Shown: positions 7,844-16,509, counted from the stretch's first letter. The stretch is 64,000 bases of DNA from Pasteurellaceae bacterium Macca (GCA_023101485.1 LVZB01000013.1:1-64000); one strand, 5' to 3'. The notes: generated by a model not told the origin, from the sequence alone. A program made the numbers and translations.

Positions 7844-8653
7844 ATGTTCAACCAAACCCAACTCTCTAACCGTACGATTGGCACCATTATTTTAGATGCC
7901 ACCACGAGTGAAGATCACACCTCTGAATTGGCGATTTCTGAAAACCCGATTGAAAGCGGGGCAATGATTGCCGATCATGCCGTGTTAAAGCCGAAAAGTA
8001 TTACGATTTCAGGGGTAGTGGTGGATCATGACCATGGTAAAAGCCCCTTAGAGCAGTTAGGTGTACCACACATTCGAGGGGTAACAGATTTTTTAGATAA
8101 AGTCCCTTTGCCGTTTAAAGTGGTTACACAAACCCAACAAGCGATAGCACGGGCAAATCGTTTACTTAATCAAGGTAGTTATCTACTAAAACAAGCCGTA
8201 AATGGCTACGAACAGGCACGAAGTCTTGCCCCTTTCTTGCCTGATTTCGGTTTAGGGGGACAAGATAATTCCGCTAGTCTCGGGCGAGTGCAAAAATGTT
8301 ATGCCGATTTAGTGGCTTGTCAAAAGTCGGGGCAGACAATTGAGATTCAGACAGGCATTCATCTTTATAAAAATATGTTGATCGAGAGTGTTTCTGTACG
8401 ACAAGGAATGGAAGGGAGTGCTGAATTTACAATCTCAGCCAAAGAAGTTGTTATCGTAGAAACCCAAACGACCGCGAGTCGTAACACAGGGCGTTCATCT
8501 TCAAATAAGAAGGGGAAGTCAAGAGGTCCTATGGGTAAAAAGAAAAGTGGTCGAGCGGCAAACCAATCTGCCCCGAAAACACAGCGTGGTCATACTCAAA
8601 CAAAGCCTGTATCAGAGAATAAACGTTCAGTTTTAGCGAAGATCTTTCATTAA
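7844..8653 (+). CDS. Dit-like baseplate/tail protein
   Basis: 269 residues, with an N-terminal beta-domain (MFNQTQLSNRTIGTIILDAT ... AMIADHAVLKPKSITISGVV) matching the Dit-like N-terminal domain that follows the tape measure in many tails. The middle repeats helix (LPFKVVTQTQQAIARANRLL). The C-terminus after about residue 210 is a basic, low-complexity tail (SSSNKKGKSRGPMGKKKSG). It probably forms the ring at the tail tip onto which the baseplate builds. Its stop overlaps the next ATG. Confidence 0.75.
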   Translation: MFNQTQLSNRTIGTIILDATTSEDHTSELAISENPIESGAMIADHAVLKPKSITISGVVVDHDHGKSPLEQLGVPHIRGVTDFLDKVPLPFKVVTQTQQAIARANRLLNQGSYLLKQAVNGYEQARSLAPFLPDFGLGGQDNSASLGRVQKCYADLVACQKSGQTIEIQTGIHLYKNMLIESVSVRQGMEGSAEFTISAKEVVIVETQTTASRNTGRSSSNKKGKSRGPMGKKKSGRAANQSAPKTQRGHTQTKPVSENKRSVLAKIFH

Positions 8654-8967
8654 TGGAAAAAATTAATTTAACTATTGCCCCATATCAAGAGCAAACGATA
8701 GTCTTTAACAGCTTTACCTTGCGCATTACTGTCCGATTAAACAGCCTTGGGCAGTTTTTTGCGTTAGATGTTTATGATGTGATTGCACAGCGTTATTTCT
8801 GCCAGGGTTTAGCGATAGCGTGTGGCGTCCCTCTGTGTTGGCGAGGCACTCAGCCGTTCTGTTTTTGGCTGAATGATGACAGCAATTTTGGGCTTGACCC
8901 CGTTTCTGTGGCAGATTTAGCCCGTTGTTCCTTATTTATTTTGCATAAAAGTGAGATTCAACAATGA
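8653..8967 (+). CDS. phage baseplate plug protein
   Basis: 104 residues, MEKINLTIAPYQEQTIVFNS, all-beta in appearance, with the conserved run FALDVYDVIAQRYFCQGLAI and C-terminal LARCSLFILHKSE. Small proteins of this type between Dit-like and hub genes correspond to the baseplate plug family. It starts at the previous stop and overlaps the hub gene by 4 bp, so it is translationally coupled. Confidence 0.65.
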   Translation: MEKINLTIAPYQEQTIVFNSFTLRITVRLNSLGQFFALDVYDVIAQRYFCQGLAIACGVPLCWRGTQPFCFWLNDDSNFGLDPVSVADLARCSLFILHKSEIQQ

Positions 8968-9830
8968 AACAATTTGGCAGACAACTACGATTAACGCTAT
9001 CCGGTAAAGGACAAAGCCTGATTATTGATAATTTGCGTGTTGCCTTTGAAATTGAAAAGACTATTAACGAAAAACCGAACCCCGCTTCTATTCATATTTG
9101 GAATCTCAATCGCAACCATCTCAACCAATTATTAAGTAAACAGCTCAATGAGGTGAGCCTTGATGTTGGCTATGGTGAATTACGGATGATTTACCAAGGC
9201 GAAATCCTACAAGCCAAAATCAAGCGAGATGGGCTTGATTTTGTGATGTCGTTAGAATGTGCAGATGGTTACACGGATTATTCCACCGCACGATCAGCCG
9301 TGACACTTAAAGCTGGCTCAACGGATGAACAGATCGTTACAGAAATCCAAAAAACCTTGAAAAAGACCCAAAAGGGGGCAATGGCATTTACCTCTCAACG
9401 ACAACTTCCTCGGGGTAAAGTGCTCAGTGGTGATAGTCGAGAAATTCTCAATCGGATTGCGAAAAATCATCAAGCCGATTGGTCGATTCAAGACGGCAAG
9501 CTCATTTTCTTACCGAAAGCATACACTCTCCATGAAGAAGCAGTATTACTCTCCCAGCAAAGCGGGATGATAGGAATGCCAGAGCATACGGACGAAGGGT
9601 TAGAAGTAAAATGCTTATTAAATCCCGCTTTACAAATTGGTGGGGTAATTCAAGTTGATTCAATTATCGACCATTTTGACGGGGAATACAAAATCGTCAA
9701 ACTCGCCCACAGTGGTGATAATTACCAAGGCGATTGGCTTTCTAAAATGACAGTGGTTGGGGGGAAATTTCAGAAAGTGGAGAAGAAAAGTGAGAAAAAA
9801 GAAAAAGGGGATACTTCCCCTTCTCATTAA
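8964..9830 (+). CDS. baseplate hub protein
   Basis: 288 residues, MKQFGRQLRLTLSGKGQSLI then LRVAFEIEKTINEKPNPASI and SIHIWNLNRN, the pattern of the hub proteins (gp27/gpD-like) in DUF3383 myophages. C-terminal region IGGVIQVDSIIDHFDGEYKI. The end is Lys/Ser-rich. It forms the hub into which the spike docks; the spike gene is the next plus-strand gene, separated by the inserted HigBA pair. Confidence 0.75.
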   Translation: MKQFGRQLRLTLSGKGQSLIIDNLRVAFEIEKTINEKPNPASIHIWNLNRNHLNQLLSKQLNEVSLDVGYGELRMIYQGEILQAKIKRDGLDFVMSLECADGYTDYSTARSAVTLKAGSTDEQIVTEIQKTLKKTQKGAMAFTSQRQLPRGKVLSGDSREILNRIAKNHQADWSIQDGKLIFLPKAYTLHEEAVLLSQQSGMIGMPEHTDEGLEVKCLLNPALQIGGVIQVDSIIDHFDGEYKIVKLAHSGDNYQGDWLSKMTVVGGKFQKVEKKSEKKEKGDTSPSH

Positions 9831-10114
9831 GCGAATACCGGTGTGAGGTGTAAAAGCGTTGTGTCTTGCTTTTGCTCTGCTTGCCATAAATCGTAATTGG
9901 CTTGCATGGCAAGCCACGTTTCTGCGTTGATATTGAGTACTCTTTCTAGCCTTAGCGCCATTTCAGCGGTGACAGCAGACTTGCCGTGAATAATACGAGA
10001 AAGCGTTACCCGTGTAATATCAAGGTGTTTAGCAAGGGTTGTTACGCTTATTTCAGCACGGTCTAAATAATCTTGAATAAGTCTGCCTGGGTGGGCGGGG
10101 TTGTGCATACGCAT
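9827..10114 (-). CDS. higA: HigA family antitoxin
   Basis: 95 residues. N-terminal HPGRLIQDYLDRAEISVTTL is the classic HigA/VapI opening, followed by an XRE helix-turn-helix (AKHLDITRVTLSRIIHGKSA) and LNINAETWLAMQANYDLWQA. It neutralises HigB and represses the operon. It is transcribed antisense to the tail operon and overlaps the hub stop by 4 bp. It follows higB with a 9-nt gap in the usual toxin-first order. Confidence 0.9.
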   Translation of the reverse strand: MRMHNPAHPGRLIQDYLDRAEISVTTLAKHLDITRVTLSRIIHGKSAVTAEMALRLERVLNINAETWLAMQANYDLWQAEQKQDTTLLHLTPVFA

Positions 10115-10123
10115 TGTCTTCTC

Positions 10124-10402
10124 CTAGTGATAATCTTGATAGTCCAGCACTTCGATATGTCCATTCTCAAATTTAAAGGTTAATCGCCAGTTGCCATTGA
10201 CTTTAATTGACCAATGATCTTTTAGATTACCTTTTAGCGGGTGCAAATCCCAATCAATGACCTGGATGTCAGAGAGGGATTTTGCCGCATCTAGAAAGGA
10301 TAACTGTAAATTTAAACGGTTTGCATGCTTGGCTTGAATGTCTGCTGTTGAACCCGTTTTAAAGAATTTTTCGAGCCCTTTATGCCTAAAAGATAAAATC
10401 AT
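10124..10402 (-). CDS. higB: HigB/RelE family mRNA interferase toxin
   Basis: 92 residues from ATG 10402 (AGGAG ribosome site just upstream). A longer upstream extension in the same frame runs through the promoter and is not credible. MILSFRHKGLEKFFKTGSTA, LHPLKGNLKDHWSIKVNGNW and RLTFKFENGHIEVLDYQDYH are the standard HigB sequence blocks, with the RelE-fold basic and C-terminal residues in place. It cleaves ribosome-bound mRNA. The pair looks complete. Confidence 0.9.
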   Translation of the reverse strand: MILSFRHKGLEKFFKTGSTADIQAKHANRLNLQLSFLDAAKSLSDIQVIDWDLHPLKGNLKDHWSIKVNGNWRLTFKFENGHIEVLDYQDYH

Positions 10403-10415
10403 TTTTGCTCCTGAC

Positions 10416-10455
10416 TGTATAGAAGAACTATACACTAAATAACAAAATTTGTAAA
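10416..10455 (-). promoter_or_regulatory. higBA promoter with palindromic operator
   Basis: On the minus strand, TTTACA (complement of 10450-10455) and TATAGT (complement of 10427-10432) are 17 bp apart. A perfect inverted repeat, TGTATAG-N5-CTATACA (10416-10434), covers the -10 element, as expected for HigA autorepression. The module therefore has its own control, independent of the phage tail transcript. Confidence 0.75.
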
Positions 10456-10468
10456 GAGTAACGATACA

Positions 10469-11137
10469 ATGAAAAACTATGACTATCTCAATGCCACGCC
10501 CGAAACCGCAACAGATGCTCAAATTGAGCAAGCTCAGAAACAAATCCACACGGCATTGCCAGCTAAAGTGGTGACCTTTAACCCAGCTAATCAAACGGTC
10601 ACACTTGCAGTGCAGATTAAGCAACTCTTAATGGATAATCAGAAAGTCGATATTCCTCCCCTTGTCGATGTGCCGGTGAGCTACCCTCGGGGTGGTGGTT
10701 TTTGTGTGACATTTCCTTTACAAGCGGGAGATGAAGGTATGGTGATTTTTAGTGAACGCTGTATTGATGGCTGGTGGCAATCGGGGCATGCCAGTGAGCC
10801 GTTAGATATTCGATTTCATGATCTCTCCGATGGGATGTTTATCCCAGGAATTTGTTCAGTGCCGAATGCGGTTAAAGGCTTTTTTACAAACGGTCTGTCT
10901 TTACAAACACTTGATGGTGCCACGTTCATTCGGCTAGAAGAGGGCAAAATCACGATTCAAGGCGATATTGTTCATACTGGTAATACCAATCAACAGGGTT
11001 CAACTACCGTCAGTGAGCAAGTGATGGCAAAAAATATTATTGGTTCGGTAGATGTAACTGCCGGAGGAATTTCTGGAAAATCCCATACCCATAGCGGTGT
11101 AGAGAGTGGTAATAAACAAACAGGAACCCCACTATGA
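10469..11137 (+). CDS. baseplate spike protein (Gp138 N-terminal / gpV-like)
   Basis: 222 residues. The N-terminal OB-like part (ALPAKVVTFNPANQTVTLAV; VDVPVSYPRGGGFCVTFPLQ) matches the Gp138 N-terminal domain of tail spikes. The C-terminus is a beta-helix-type stretch ending in the HxH metal-binding apex (GKSHTHSGVESGN). This is the membrane-piercing tip under the hub. It precedes and overlaps the gp25-like gene by 4 bp. Confidence 0.85.
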   Translation: MKNYDYLNATPETATDAQIEQAQKQIHTALPAKVVTFNPANQTVTLAVQIKQLLMDNQKVDIPPLVDVPVSYPRGGGFCVTFPLQAGDEGMVIFSERCIDGWWQSGHASEPLDIRFHDLSDGMFIPGICSVPNAVKGFFTNGLSLQTLDGATFIRLEEGKITIQGDIVHTGNTNQQGSTTVSEQVMAKNIIGSVDVTAGGISGKSHTHSGVESGNKQTGTPL

Positions 11138-11484
11138 GAGTAAGACGATTAGATGCAGAACATGATTGGACTTTTGGGCAAGGCTTGGGGAATTATGCCT
11201 CACAGTCTGAAAGTGTTGCTCAGCGAGTGAAAACGGCGCTTTGGTCATTTGAGGGTGATTGGTTTTTAGATCTTGAACATGGATTGCCGTGGTTCGAGAT
11301 GATGGAACGGATTGATTGGGCAAGAATTGAGCGAGAGGTTAAAGGGTGCGTACTGCAAACGGAAGGTGTACAAGCAATTACAAATTATCACGCTACACTG
11401 ACCAATACCCGTATTTTACTGATTGAAGTTAGCTACCTCGATGAATATCAACAATCCCACCAAGTCAGCTATCAAGGAAATTGA
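11134..11484 (+). CDS. gp25-like baseplate wedge protein
   Basis: 116 residues: RVKTALWSFEGDWFLDLEHG, LPWFEMMERIDWARIEREVK and ITNYHATLTNTRILLIEVSY. This is the gp25/lysozyme-like wedge family (gpW of P2), which links the hub to gpJ wedges. Order spike, gp25, gpJ is conserved among myophages and related injection systems. Confidence 0.8.
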   Translation: MRVRRLDAEHDWTFGQGLGNYASQSESVAQRVKTALWSFEGDWFLDLEHGLPWFEMMERIDWARIEREVKGCVLQTEGVQAITNYHATLTNTRILLIEVSYLDEYQQSHQVSYQGN

Positions 11485-11486
11485 GT

Positions 11487-12629
11487 ATGAGTGAAATTAA
11501 CGAAAATGGGCTTCAAATTGATCGTCTTGATGAAGTCGTCGAGCGTATCAGCCAAGGCTTTCGACAAATCTACGGGCAGAATATTGATCTCTCCCCAGAT
11601 AGCCCAGATGGCCAATTAGTCGGGTTGTTAGCACAAATGGTCATGGATCAGAATGAATTATTAGAAAACGCTTACCGTCAAATTGACCCCGATTTAGCTT
11701 CCGGCGCTTGGCTTGAGCAGCGAGTGGCTTATGCGGGGCTAGTGCGTGGAAAAGCAAAATATAGCTATTTACCTGCGGTCGTTTTAACAGGCGAGCCACT
11801 CGCCACTATTCCGGCTGGGGTCATTATTTCGGACACGACCAAAACACGCTGGGTATTACAAAATAGCGTGACGCTCAATGCCCAAGGTTCAGCGAAAGCG
11901 GACTTTCGCAGTGAAGAATTGGGAGCATTTAATGTTCCCGTCCACACAGCAATGACAATAGAAACGATCACTTTTGGTTTACATTCAGTTACTACTCAAA
12001 CAGAAAGTCAAATTGGGGCGGAAGAAGAGAGCGATATCGAATTACGCCAACGTTTTTTTCTAAGCCGTTCTCGTAATGCCACAAACTCTGTTTCATCACT
12101 CGAAGGAAAACTCCTTGCTTTGCCTGATGTTCGCCAAGTCAGCATTCTGGAAAATAATTTAGCAGAGACAGATAAAAATCAACTTCCCCCGCATTCGATT
12201 AATGTCATTGTTTTAGGTGGCGATGAACAGCAAATTGCCCAGGTAATTTATCATAACAAAGGTGGTGGCACAGGAATGAAAGGCGAGACAGAAATTCGCA
12301 TTCGACATAATGAAAAAGAACGCCTGATTCGTTTTGACAAAGCCAAACAAGTTGATATTCATCTGAGTACTGTAGTTGTGAGAGATAAGGATTTTACTGA
12401 AATCGATCACGAAGGCGTTAAACAGGCAATTAGTGCACTCCCTTTTAAGATTGGCGAGAATGTGAATTTATCTCGTCTTTATACGCCAATTAATACGGTT
12501 GGGGGATTTTGGGTGCAATCACTAAAAATTGGGCGAAACAGCCATTCCTTGGTGGAAAGCAATATTGCATTATCTCCCCGAGAAATTGCGCGCTTTTTGC
12601 CTGAAAATATCCATATTGAGGTGCGTTAA
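11487..12629 (+). CDS. baseplate J-like (gpJ) protein
   Basis: 380 residues from ATG 11487. A TTG two codons earlier also opens the frame, but AAGGAAA spacing favours the ATG. It contains the Baseplate_J signature LSPDSPDGQLVGLLAQMVMD, the repeat LASGAWLEQRVAYAGLVRGK, and ESDIELRQRFFLSRSRNATN. It builds the outer baseplate wedge. Its stop shares TAATG with the next gene. Confidence 0.9.
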   Translation: MSEINENGLQIDRLDEVVERISQGFRQIYGQNIDLSPDSPDGQLVGLLAQMVMDQNELLENAYRQIDPDLASGAWLEQRVAYAGLVRGKAKYSYLPAVVLTGEPLATIPAGVIISDTTKTRWVLQNSVTLNAQGSAKADFRSEELGAFNVPVHTAMTIETITFGLHSVTTQTESQIGAEEESDIELRQRFFLSRSRNATNSVSSLEGKLLALPDVRQVSILENNLAETDKNQLPPHSINVIVLGGDEQQIAQVIYHNKGGGTGMKGETEIRIRHNEKERLIRFDKAKQVDIHLSTVVVRDKDFTEIDHEGVKQAISALPFKIGENVNLSRLYTPINTVGGFWVQSLKIGRNSHSLVESNIALSPREIARFLPENIHIEVR

Positions 12630-13204
12630 TGGCGTATTCTGATTTATTAATTTGGCAATACCAAAACAAACCTAAGGCGTTAGCGACCATTCAATTGTTA
12701 GAGGTGGCTTTTGCTGGGCCTTTTCAGCTTTTATCTACCTTGCCAGATGTGCTAAATATTGAGACAGCAACGGGGAAAAATTTAGATGTGATCGGTCGCC
12801 ATATCGGGCAATTTCGCGTATTAAATGGTTATGCGCTAAGGAAATTCTTTGGATTTAAAGACAGCCCATTGGCGTTGAGTTTTAGCCGACAACGGCAAGG
12901 GGGTGGTGAGTGGTATCGTCGGCGTGATCCACTAGCGGATTCAGTGCGATTAAGCGATGAGGATTACCGATTTTTAATAAAATGCCGAATTTTGAAGAAT
13001 TACCAAACGGGCACGCTACCGAATATTATCGAAGCGGCCCGTTTTTTATTTGGAGAAAACAGCAATGCAGAAGATAACTACGATATGACCGTTTCGATTT
13101 ACATTTCCGCTAATACTCTTAACGCCTTTAAGCGTTATGCCATTGAGCATTTAGATATACTCCCTCGTCAAGCAGGGGTAAATTTTCACTATGTTATAGG
13201 ATGA
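12629..13204 (+). CDS. DUF2612 family baseplate/tail protein
   Basis: 191 residues, MAYSDLLIWQYQNKPKALAT, with ETATGKNLDVIGRHIGQFRV and LSDEDYRFLIKCRILKNYQT, the DUF2612 pattern. It takes the place of gpI between gpJ and the fibre gene and presumably connects fibres to the baseplate. Confidence 0.75.
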   Translation: MAYSDLLIWQYQNKPKALATIQLLEVAFAGPFQLLSTLPDVLNIETATGKNLDVIGRHIGQFRVLNGYALRKFFGFKDSPLALSFSRQRQGGGEWYRRRDPLADSVRLSDEDYRFLIKCRILKNYQTGTLPNIIEAARFLFGENSNAEDNYDMTVSIYISANTLNAFKRYAIEHLDILPRQAGVNFHYVIG

Positions 13205-13208
13205 GACT

Positions 13209-14567
13209 ATGCCCGTAATGAAAAGACCTGATGAGCAGATCTTCGCAAGTTCTGCCAAAGATAACGAAGTTCAAACATTCCCCAATCTTACCAGAGGTTG
13301 GGGAATTTCTTTTGAGCAAACCCAAGGTATTCCACCAATGGAATGGTTTAATTTTCTGTTTAAACGCCTAGATGAGGCATTGTTATACCACCTCCAACGC
13401 GGTTTGCCAGAGTGGAGCGCCAATACAGATTACCCACAGCATGCATTTGTTCAACATCAAGGTAAAACTTATCGTGCATTAAGAGCGAATAAGAAAAAAT
13501 CCCCAGACATCGCAATGTCTGCCGACTGGGTTCAATGGGCGGGTGATTACAGCTTGGCGAGTTTGACCCAAAAAGGCATTGTGCAACTTAGTTCTGAAAC
13601 TGGGAGCAATGCAGAAGATAAAGCAGCAACCCCCAAAGCGGTTAAGACAGTGAAGGATTTAATCGATGCACTGAACCGAAATTTGAGCAACTATATTCCG
13701 AATAGTAAAAAGTCCTCGGCGACAAATTCGGCAAGTAACGATACCGTGGCGACATCAGCGGCAGTGAAGGCGGTGAATGACAATGCGAATAGCCGGTTTT
13801 CTAAACAAGGTGGGGAAGTTTCGGGCAGAATAACAATTCGAAATGGGGATTATTCTGGGATTGACCTGATGAATGATGCAAAGTATCGATTCATTTTGGA
13901 AACGAAGCCCCATAATAACAATGATATTGGTACCATAATTTATCGTAATAGCGCTTGGGAAAATGAAGCGCAAATCAAGATACCTAAAAAGACGGGCACA
14001 TTGGCTATTTTTGAAGAAGTTCTTTCCCAACAAGGCGGGACGTTACGGGGTATTTTAGAAATCGATACAACCAACAGTTTCTTAAGAGGTAAACGCAAGG
14101 GCAATCATGGTTGGTATATCGGTTTTCAGAATAGTGAATCAGATGACGCCTATTTTTATCATTACATTTATGAAACTTATGTCGCACTAAAACAGAATGC
14201 TGCAGAATTCAATAAGAATGTTATTGCACCGGATTTTCAAACCAACAAAGGGAAGCGTTTAAGCAGTGCATTACAAAAAAGTGATATTGCCGTGATTTCA
14301 GGTTCCCTCACTAATGGCGCGACCCTTCCTCTTCCATCAGGATTTAATCAAAACCAATGTCGTTGGTTAGTTTCAATTAAAGCGGATGTGAATATTGACC
14401 GAGTGAAAAAATCGGATTTAGAAAATACGCGTACAGAGTGTTATGTTGATAATAATCGCCGAGTTGTGGCAAGAGTGATTAGTCGAGGGGGAACACATAC
14501 CGAATCGAAAACAGGCATACGTTATGATAATTCGGAAGCAAATTATATTGTGATTGGGATTAAATAG
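13209..14567 (+). CDS. phage tail fibre protein
   Basis: 452 residues; ATG 13209, with a second in-frame ATG at 13218. N-terminal attachment segment (FPNLTRGWGISFEQTQGIPP, MEWFNFLFKRLDEALLYHL), then a carbohydrate-binding-like module (about residues 75-115, WSANTDYPQHAFVQHQGKTY). A tail-fibre repeat follows (LTQKGIVQLSSETGSNAEDK; ATPKAVKTV) and then a variable C-terminal receptor-binding part. It would set host range. Followed at 11 nt by a putative fibre assembly gene. Confidence 0.85.
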   Translation: MPVMKRPDEQIFASSAKDNEVQTFPNLTRGWGISFEQTQGIPPMEWFNFLFKRLDEALLYHLQRGLPEWSANTDYPQHAFVQHQGKTYRALRANKKKSPDIAMSADWVQWAGDYSLASLTQKGIVQLSSETGSNAEDKAATPKAVKTVKDLIDALNRNLSNYIPNSKKSSATNSASNDTVATSAAVKAVNDNANSRFSKQGGEVSGRITIRNGDYSGIDLMNDAKYRFILETKPHNNNDIGTIIYRNSAWENEAQIKIPKKTGTLAIFEEVLSQQGGTLRGILEIDTTNSFLRGKRKGNHGWYIGFQNSESDDAYFYHYIYETYVALKQNAAEFNKNVIAPDFQTNKGKRLSSALQKSDIAVISGSLTNGATLPLPSGFNQNQCRWLVSIKADVNIDRVKKSDLENTRTECYVDNNRRVVARVISRGGTHTESKTGIRYDNSEANYIVIGIK

Positions 14568-14578
14568 GAGGGGAGCGT

Positions 14579-15199
14579 ATGTATTATTTATTTGATAAAC
14601 AAGGTCATTATTTAGGGAATTGCGACCTTTCCCCTAACCTTGATGATCTTGCTAGTCGTGAAGAAGTGGCTGTCGAGTGTGATCAAGTTTTCATTCGCCC
14701 TGTGTTAACACAAGGAAAAATCATAGAGCAAGGTTTGCCTCCAAGTGATTTTCATGAATGGAATGGCAATAAATGGGTGCTTTCCAAAGACAAGCAAGCG
14801 GACATGTTAGCCCAAGCGAAGGCGAATAAACTCGCGGACATCAATCGTCAAGCCCAAGTCTTTGTGGATGCGATTGCTGATACCAACACCACCCCCGACT
14901 TTGAGCGGGAAACTTGGCAGGAACAAGCCAACGAAGCGAAGGCGTGGAAAGCGGATGCCACAAGCCCGACGCCAGTGTTAGAGACGATTGCCAGCGCCCG
15001 AGGCATTCCCCTTGATATTTTGCGGGAAAAAGCCTACGAAAAAGCCATCGGTTATCAGCTTTTAGGCGCCACAGTGGCTGGGCAACGGCAAGCCTTAGAA
15101 GACCGGTTAAAGCAAGCAAATACGCTTGAAACGGTAGCGGCAATTGAGGTGGCATTCTTTTTACCTACTGCGAACAAGGAGAATGTAAATGACGTTTAA
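14579..15199 (+). CDS. putative tail fibre assembly / fibre-associated protein
   Basis: 206 residues, MYYLFDKQGHYLGNCDLSPN. The N-terminal half resembles fibre assembly proteins (FDKQGHYLGN, FHEWNGNKWVL). The C-terminal half is helical and Ala/Gln/Lys-rich with ANKLADINRQAQVFVDAIAD, seen in DUF4376-like fibre-linked proteins. It lies directly after the fibre gene. Specific function not established. Confidence 0.55.
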   Translation: MYYLFDKQGHYLGNCDLSPNLDDLASREEVAVECDQVFIRPVLTQGKIIEQGLPPSDFHEWNGNKWVLSKDKQADMLAQAKANKLADINRQAQVFVDAIADTNTTPDFERETWQEQANEAKAWKADATSPTPVLETIASARGIPLDILREKAYEKAIGYQLLGATVAGQRQALEDRLKQANTLETVAAIEVAFFLPTANKENVNDV

Positions 15200-15455
15200 A
15201 CAGTGGTTAAAACAGGTTTTTATCGGGCTTGACCAATTTATCAATACCCTTGCTTTTGGTTATGCGGATGAAACGATTTCTAGCCGTTGTTACCGTAAGT
15301 ACATTTTGCAAGGCGACAAAAAGTGGCGCTGGAAAATTCTCTATCATGTTGTTAATGGGCTATTTTTCGATAAAAACCATTGCAAAGAAGCCTATGAAAG
15401 TGAGATTGAGCGCAAGCAGTACCCTGAGTTTTATCGCCAAGGAGGTCAGGAATGA
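15189..15455 (+). CDS. small conserved phage protein, unknown function
   Basis: 88 residues, MTFKQWLKQVFIGLDQFINT then GYADETISSRCYRKYILQGD. The DQFxNxL...GYADETxSSR pattern recurs in small proteins near fibre genes of Pasteurellaceae and Mu-like phages. No function is known to me. Starts inside the previous gene (11 nt overlap); the next gene starts ATGA-overlapped within its stop. Confidence 0.65.
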   Translation: MTFKQWLKQVFIGLDQFINTLAFGYADETISSRCYRKYILQGDKKWRWKILYHVVNGLFFDKNHCKEAYESEIERKQYPEFYRQGGQE

Positions 15456-15811
15456 AAATCACCCGAAAGAATATTCAACTCAAGCAAGGGGGTGATATTT
15501 CCCTTGTTGTTAAGCTCCGTCAACGTAATGAAGAAGGTGTAGAAATCCCTTTTGATTTAACGCAGGTTGAGCGATTAGACCTACACGCCGTCAGCCGAGG
15601 TGAACGGGTGTTAGCCCTTTCGAGTGTGGCGCAAAATATCGAAATCTCAGACCGTGAACAAGGGGTATTGGTATTGCATTTTTCGGCGAGAAGCACCCAG
15701 GAGGCGGGGTGGTTAGAAGCGGAATATGATCTGCAGATGATGATTGCTGGGAAGGTGCGAACAGTACTGGAAGGCGCGATTCAACTCTCCCCTGATGTTA
15801 CTCGGCTATGA
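15452..15811 (+). CDS. phage protein, baseplate-upper-like beta protein, unknown
   Basis: 119 residues, MKITRKNIQLKQGGDISLVV, with a predicted immunoglobulin-like layout (RLDLHAVSRGERVLALSSVA; WLEAEYDLQMMIAGKVRTVL). The layout recalls the N-terminal domain of BppU-type baseplate proteins. That resemblance is by eye. Ribosome site GGAGG lies just upstream of ATG 15452. Translationally coupled to the preceding gene. Confidence 0.55.
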   Translation: MKITRKNIQLKQGGDISLVVKLRQRNEEGVEIPFDLTQVERLDLHAVSRGERVLALSSVAQNIEISDREQGVLVLHFSARSTQEAGWLEAEYDLQMMIAGKVRTVLEGAIQLSPDVTRL

Positions 15812-15818
15812 ATAAGCT

Positions 15819-15977
15819 ATGAATGACAACATTATTGCCACCCTAGAAACACCTCAACCACTCGTGGTAGAAATCGCCTCCCTCATTGAAATCACTGCGA
15901 TAGTGGAAATGGGGAATCCAATAAAACAGGAGGAAGAGGTGGACTTTTTAACTTTATATAATCTTTCTAAAATTTAA
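15819..15977 (+). CDS. small hypothetical phage ORF (52 residues)
   Basis: ATG 15819 to TAA 15977: MNDNIIATLETPQPLVVEIA then SLIEITAIVEMGNPIKQEEE. It fills the gap between two phage genes on the same strand with 7- and 9-nt spacings. No close ribosome site is obvious. Acidic, no motif recognised. Confidence 0.4.
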   Translation: MNDNIIATLETPQPLVVEIASLIEITAIVEMGNPIKQEEEVDFLTLYNLSKI

Positions 15978-15986
15978 GGAAACACA

Positions 15987-16346
15987 ATGACTAAACAAAA
16001 TAACTTAATCTTAACTTTTGAGCAGATCGGACGAGATATTAAAGCGTTAAATCAAGCGCAAACTCAAAGCGGAAGAGCTTTGGGGGTGGTAAAATCCGAA
16101 TTGCAGAAAGCCATTTTTAAGGCAAAACAGGAGTTAAAAGTCGAGATTTTAGGTGTCGATGTGGATGCTGCTCTTGATACACTTCGAGAAATCGGAGATA
16201 AACTCAAAGAAGGATCTAGCGTACCTGAGGCAATTACTCAGAAGTTGAGTGACATTACGAACAAACTCAACGAACAGGAAGAGAAATTAAATGATCTCGC
16301 TAAAACTGATTACCTCGGCACATACAACCAGGCGAAGGGTGAATAG
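15987..16346 (+). CDS. hypothetical coiled-coil phage protein
   Basis: 119 residues, MTKQNNLILTFEQIGRDIKA. Strongly helical with coiled coils in the C-terminal half (VPEAITQKLSDITNKLNEQE). AAGGAAA ribosome site at about 15978. Its N-terminus (IGRDIKALNQAQTQSGRALG) resembles that of the next, smaller gene product, suggesting duplication. Possibly a trimeric fibre-tip or chaperone component; not established. Confidence 0.5.
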   Translation: MTKQNNLILTFEQIGRDIKALNQAQTQSGRALGVVKSELQKAIFKAKQELKVEILGVDVDAALDTLREIGDKLKEGSSVPEAITQKLSDITNKLNEQEEKLNDLAKTDYLGTYNQAKGE

Positions 16347-16347
16347 T

Positions 16348-16509
16348 ATGGCGAAAAAGAATACGTCGAATTTAAATGAAACCATTGCCAGAATTGGCAA
16401 AGATATTGGTGAGATTCAAAAGAACCTTGACAAAGTGAATCGTAAACTCGGCATAGAACAGCATAGTAAAACACAATCGACAGGGACTGAGAAACGGAAA
16501 CCAAAATAG
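16348..16509 (+). CDS. small coiled-coil phage protein (53 residues)
   Basis: ATG 16348 to TAG 16509: MAKKNTSNLNETIARIGKDI then GEIQKNLDKVNRKLGIEQHS, Lys-rich end. It starts 2 nt after the previous stop. The block IARIGKDIGEIQKNLDKVNR aligns with the N-terminus of the preceding protein. Last recognisable phage gene in the window. Confidence 0.5.
   Translation: MAKKNTSNLNETIARIGKDIGEIQKNLDKVNRKLGIEQHSKTQSTGTEKRKPK

Noticed and set aside
10403-10624. N-terminal extension of the HigB reading frame to 10624
   Set aside because: It crosses the higBA promoter and operator and the start of the spike gene. ATG 10402 has an AGGAG site and gives the usual 92-residue length.
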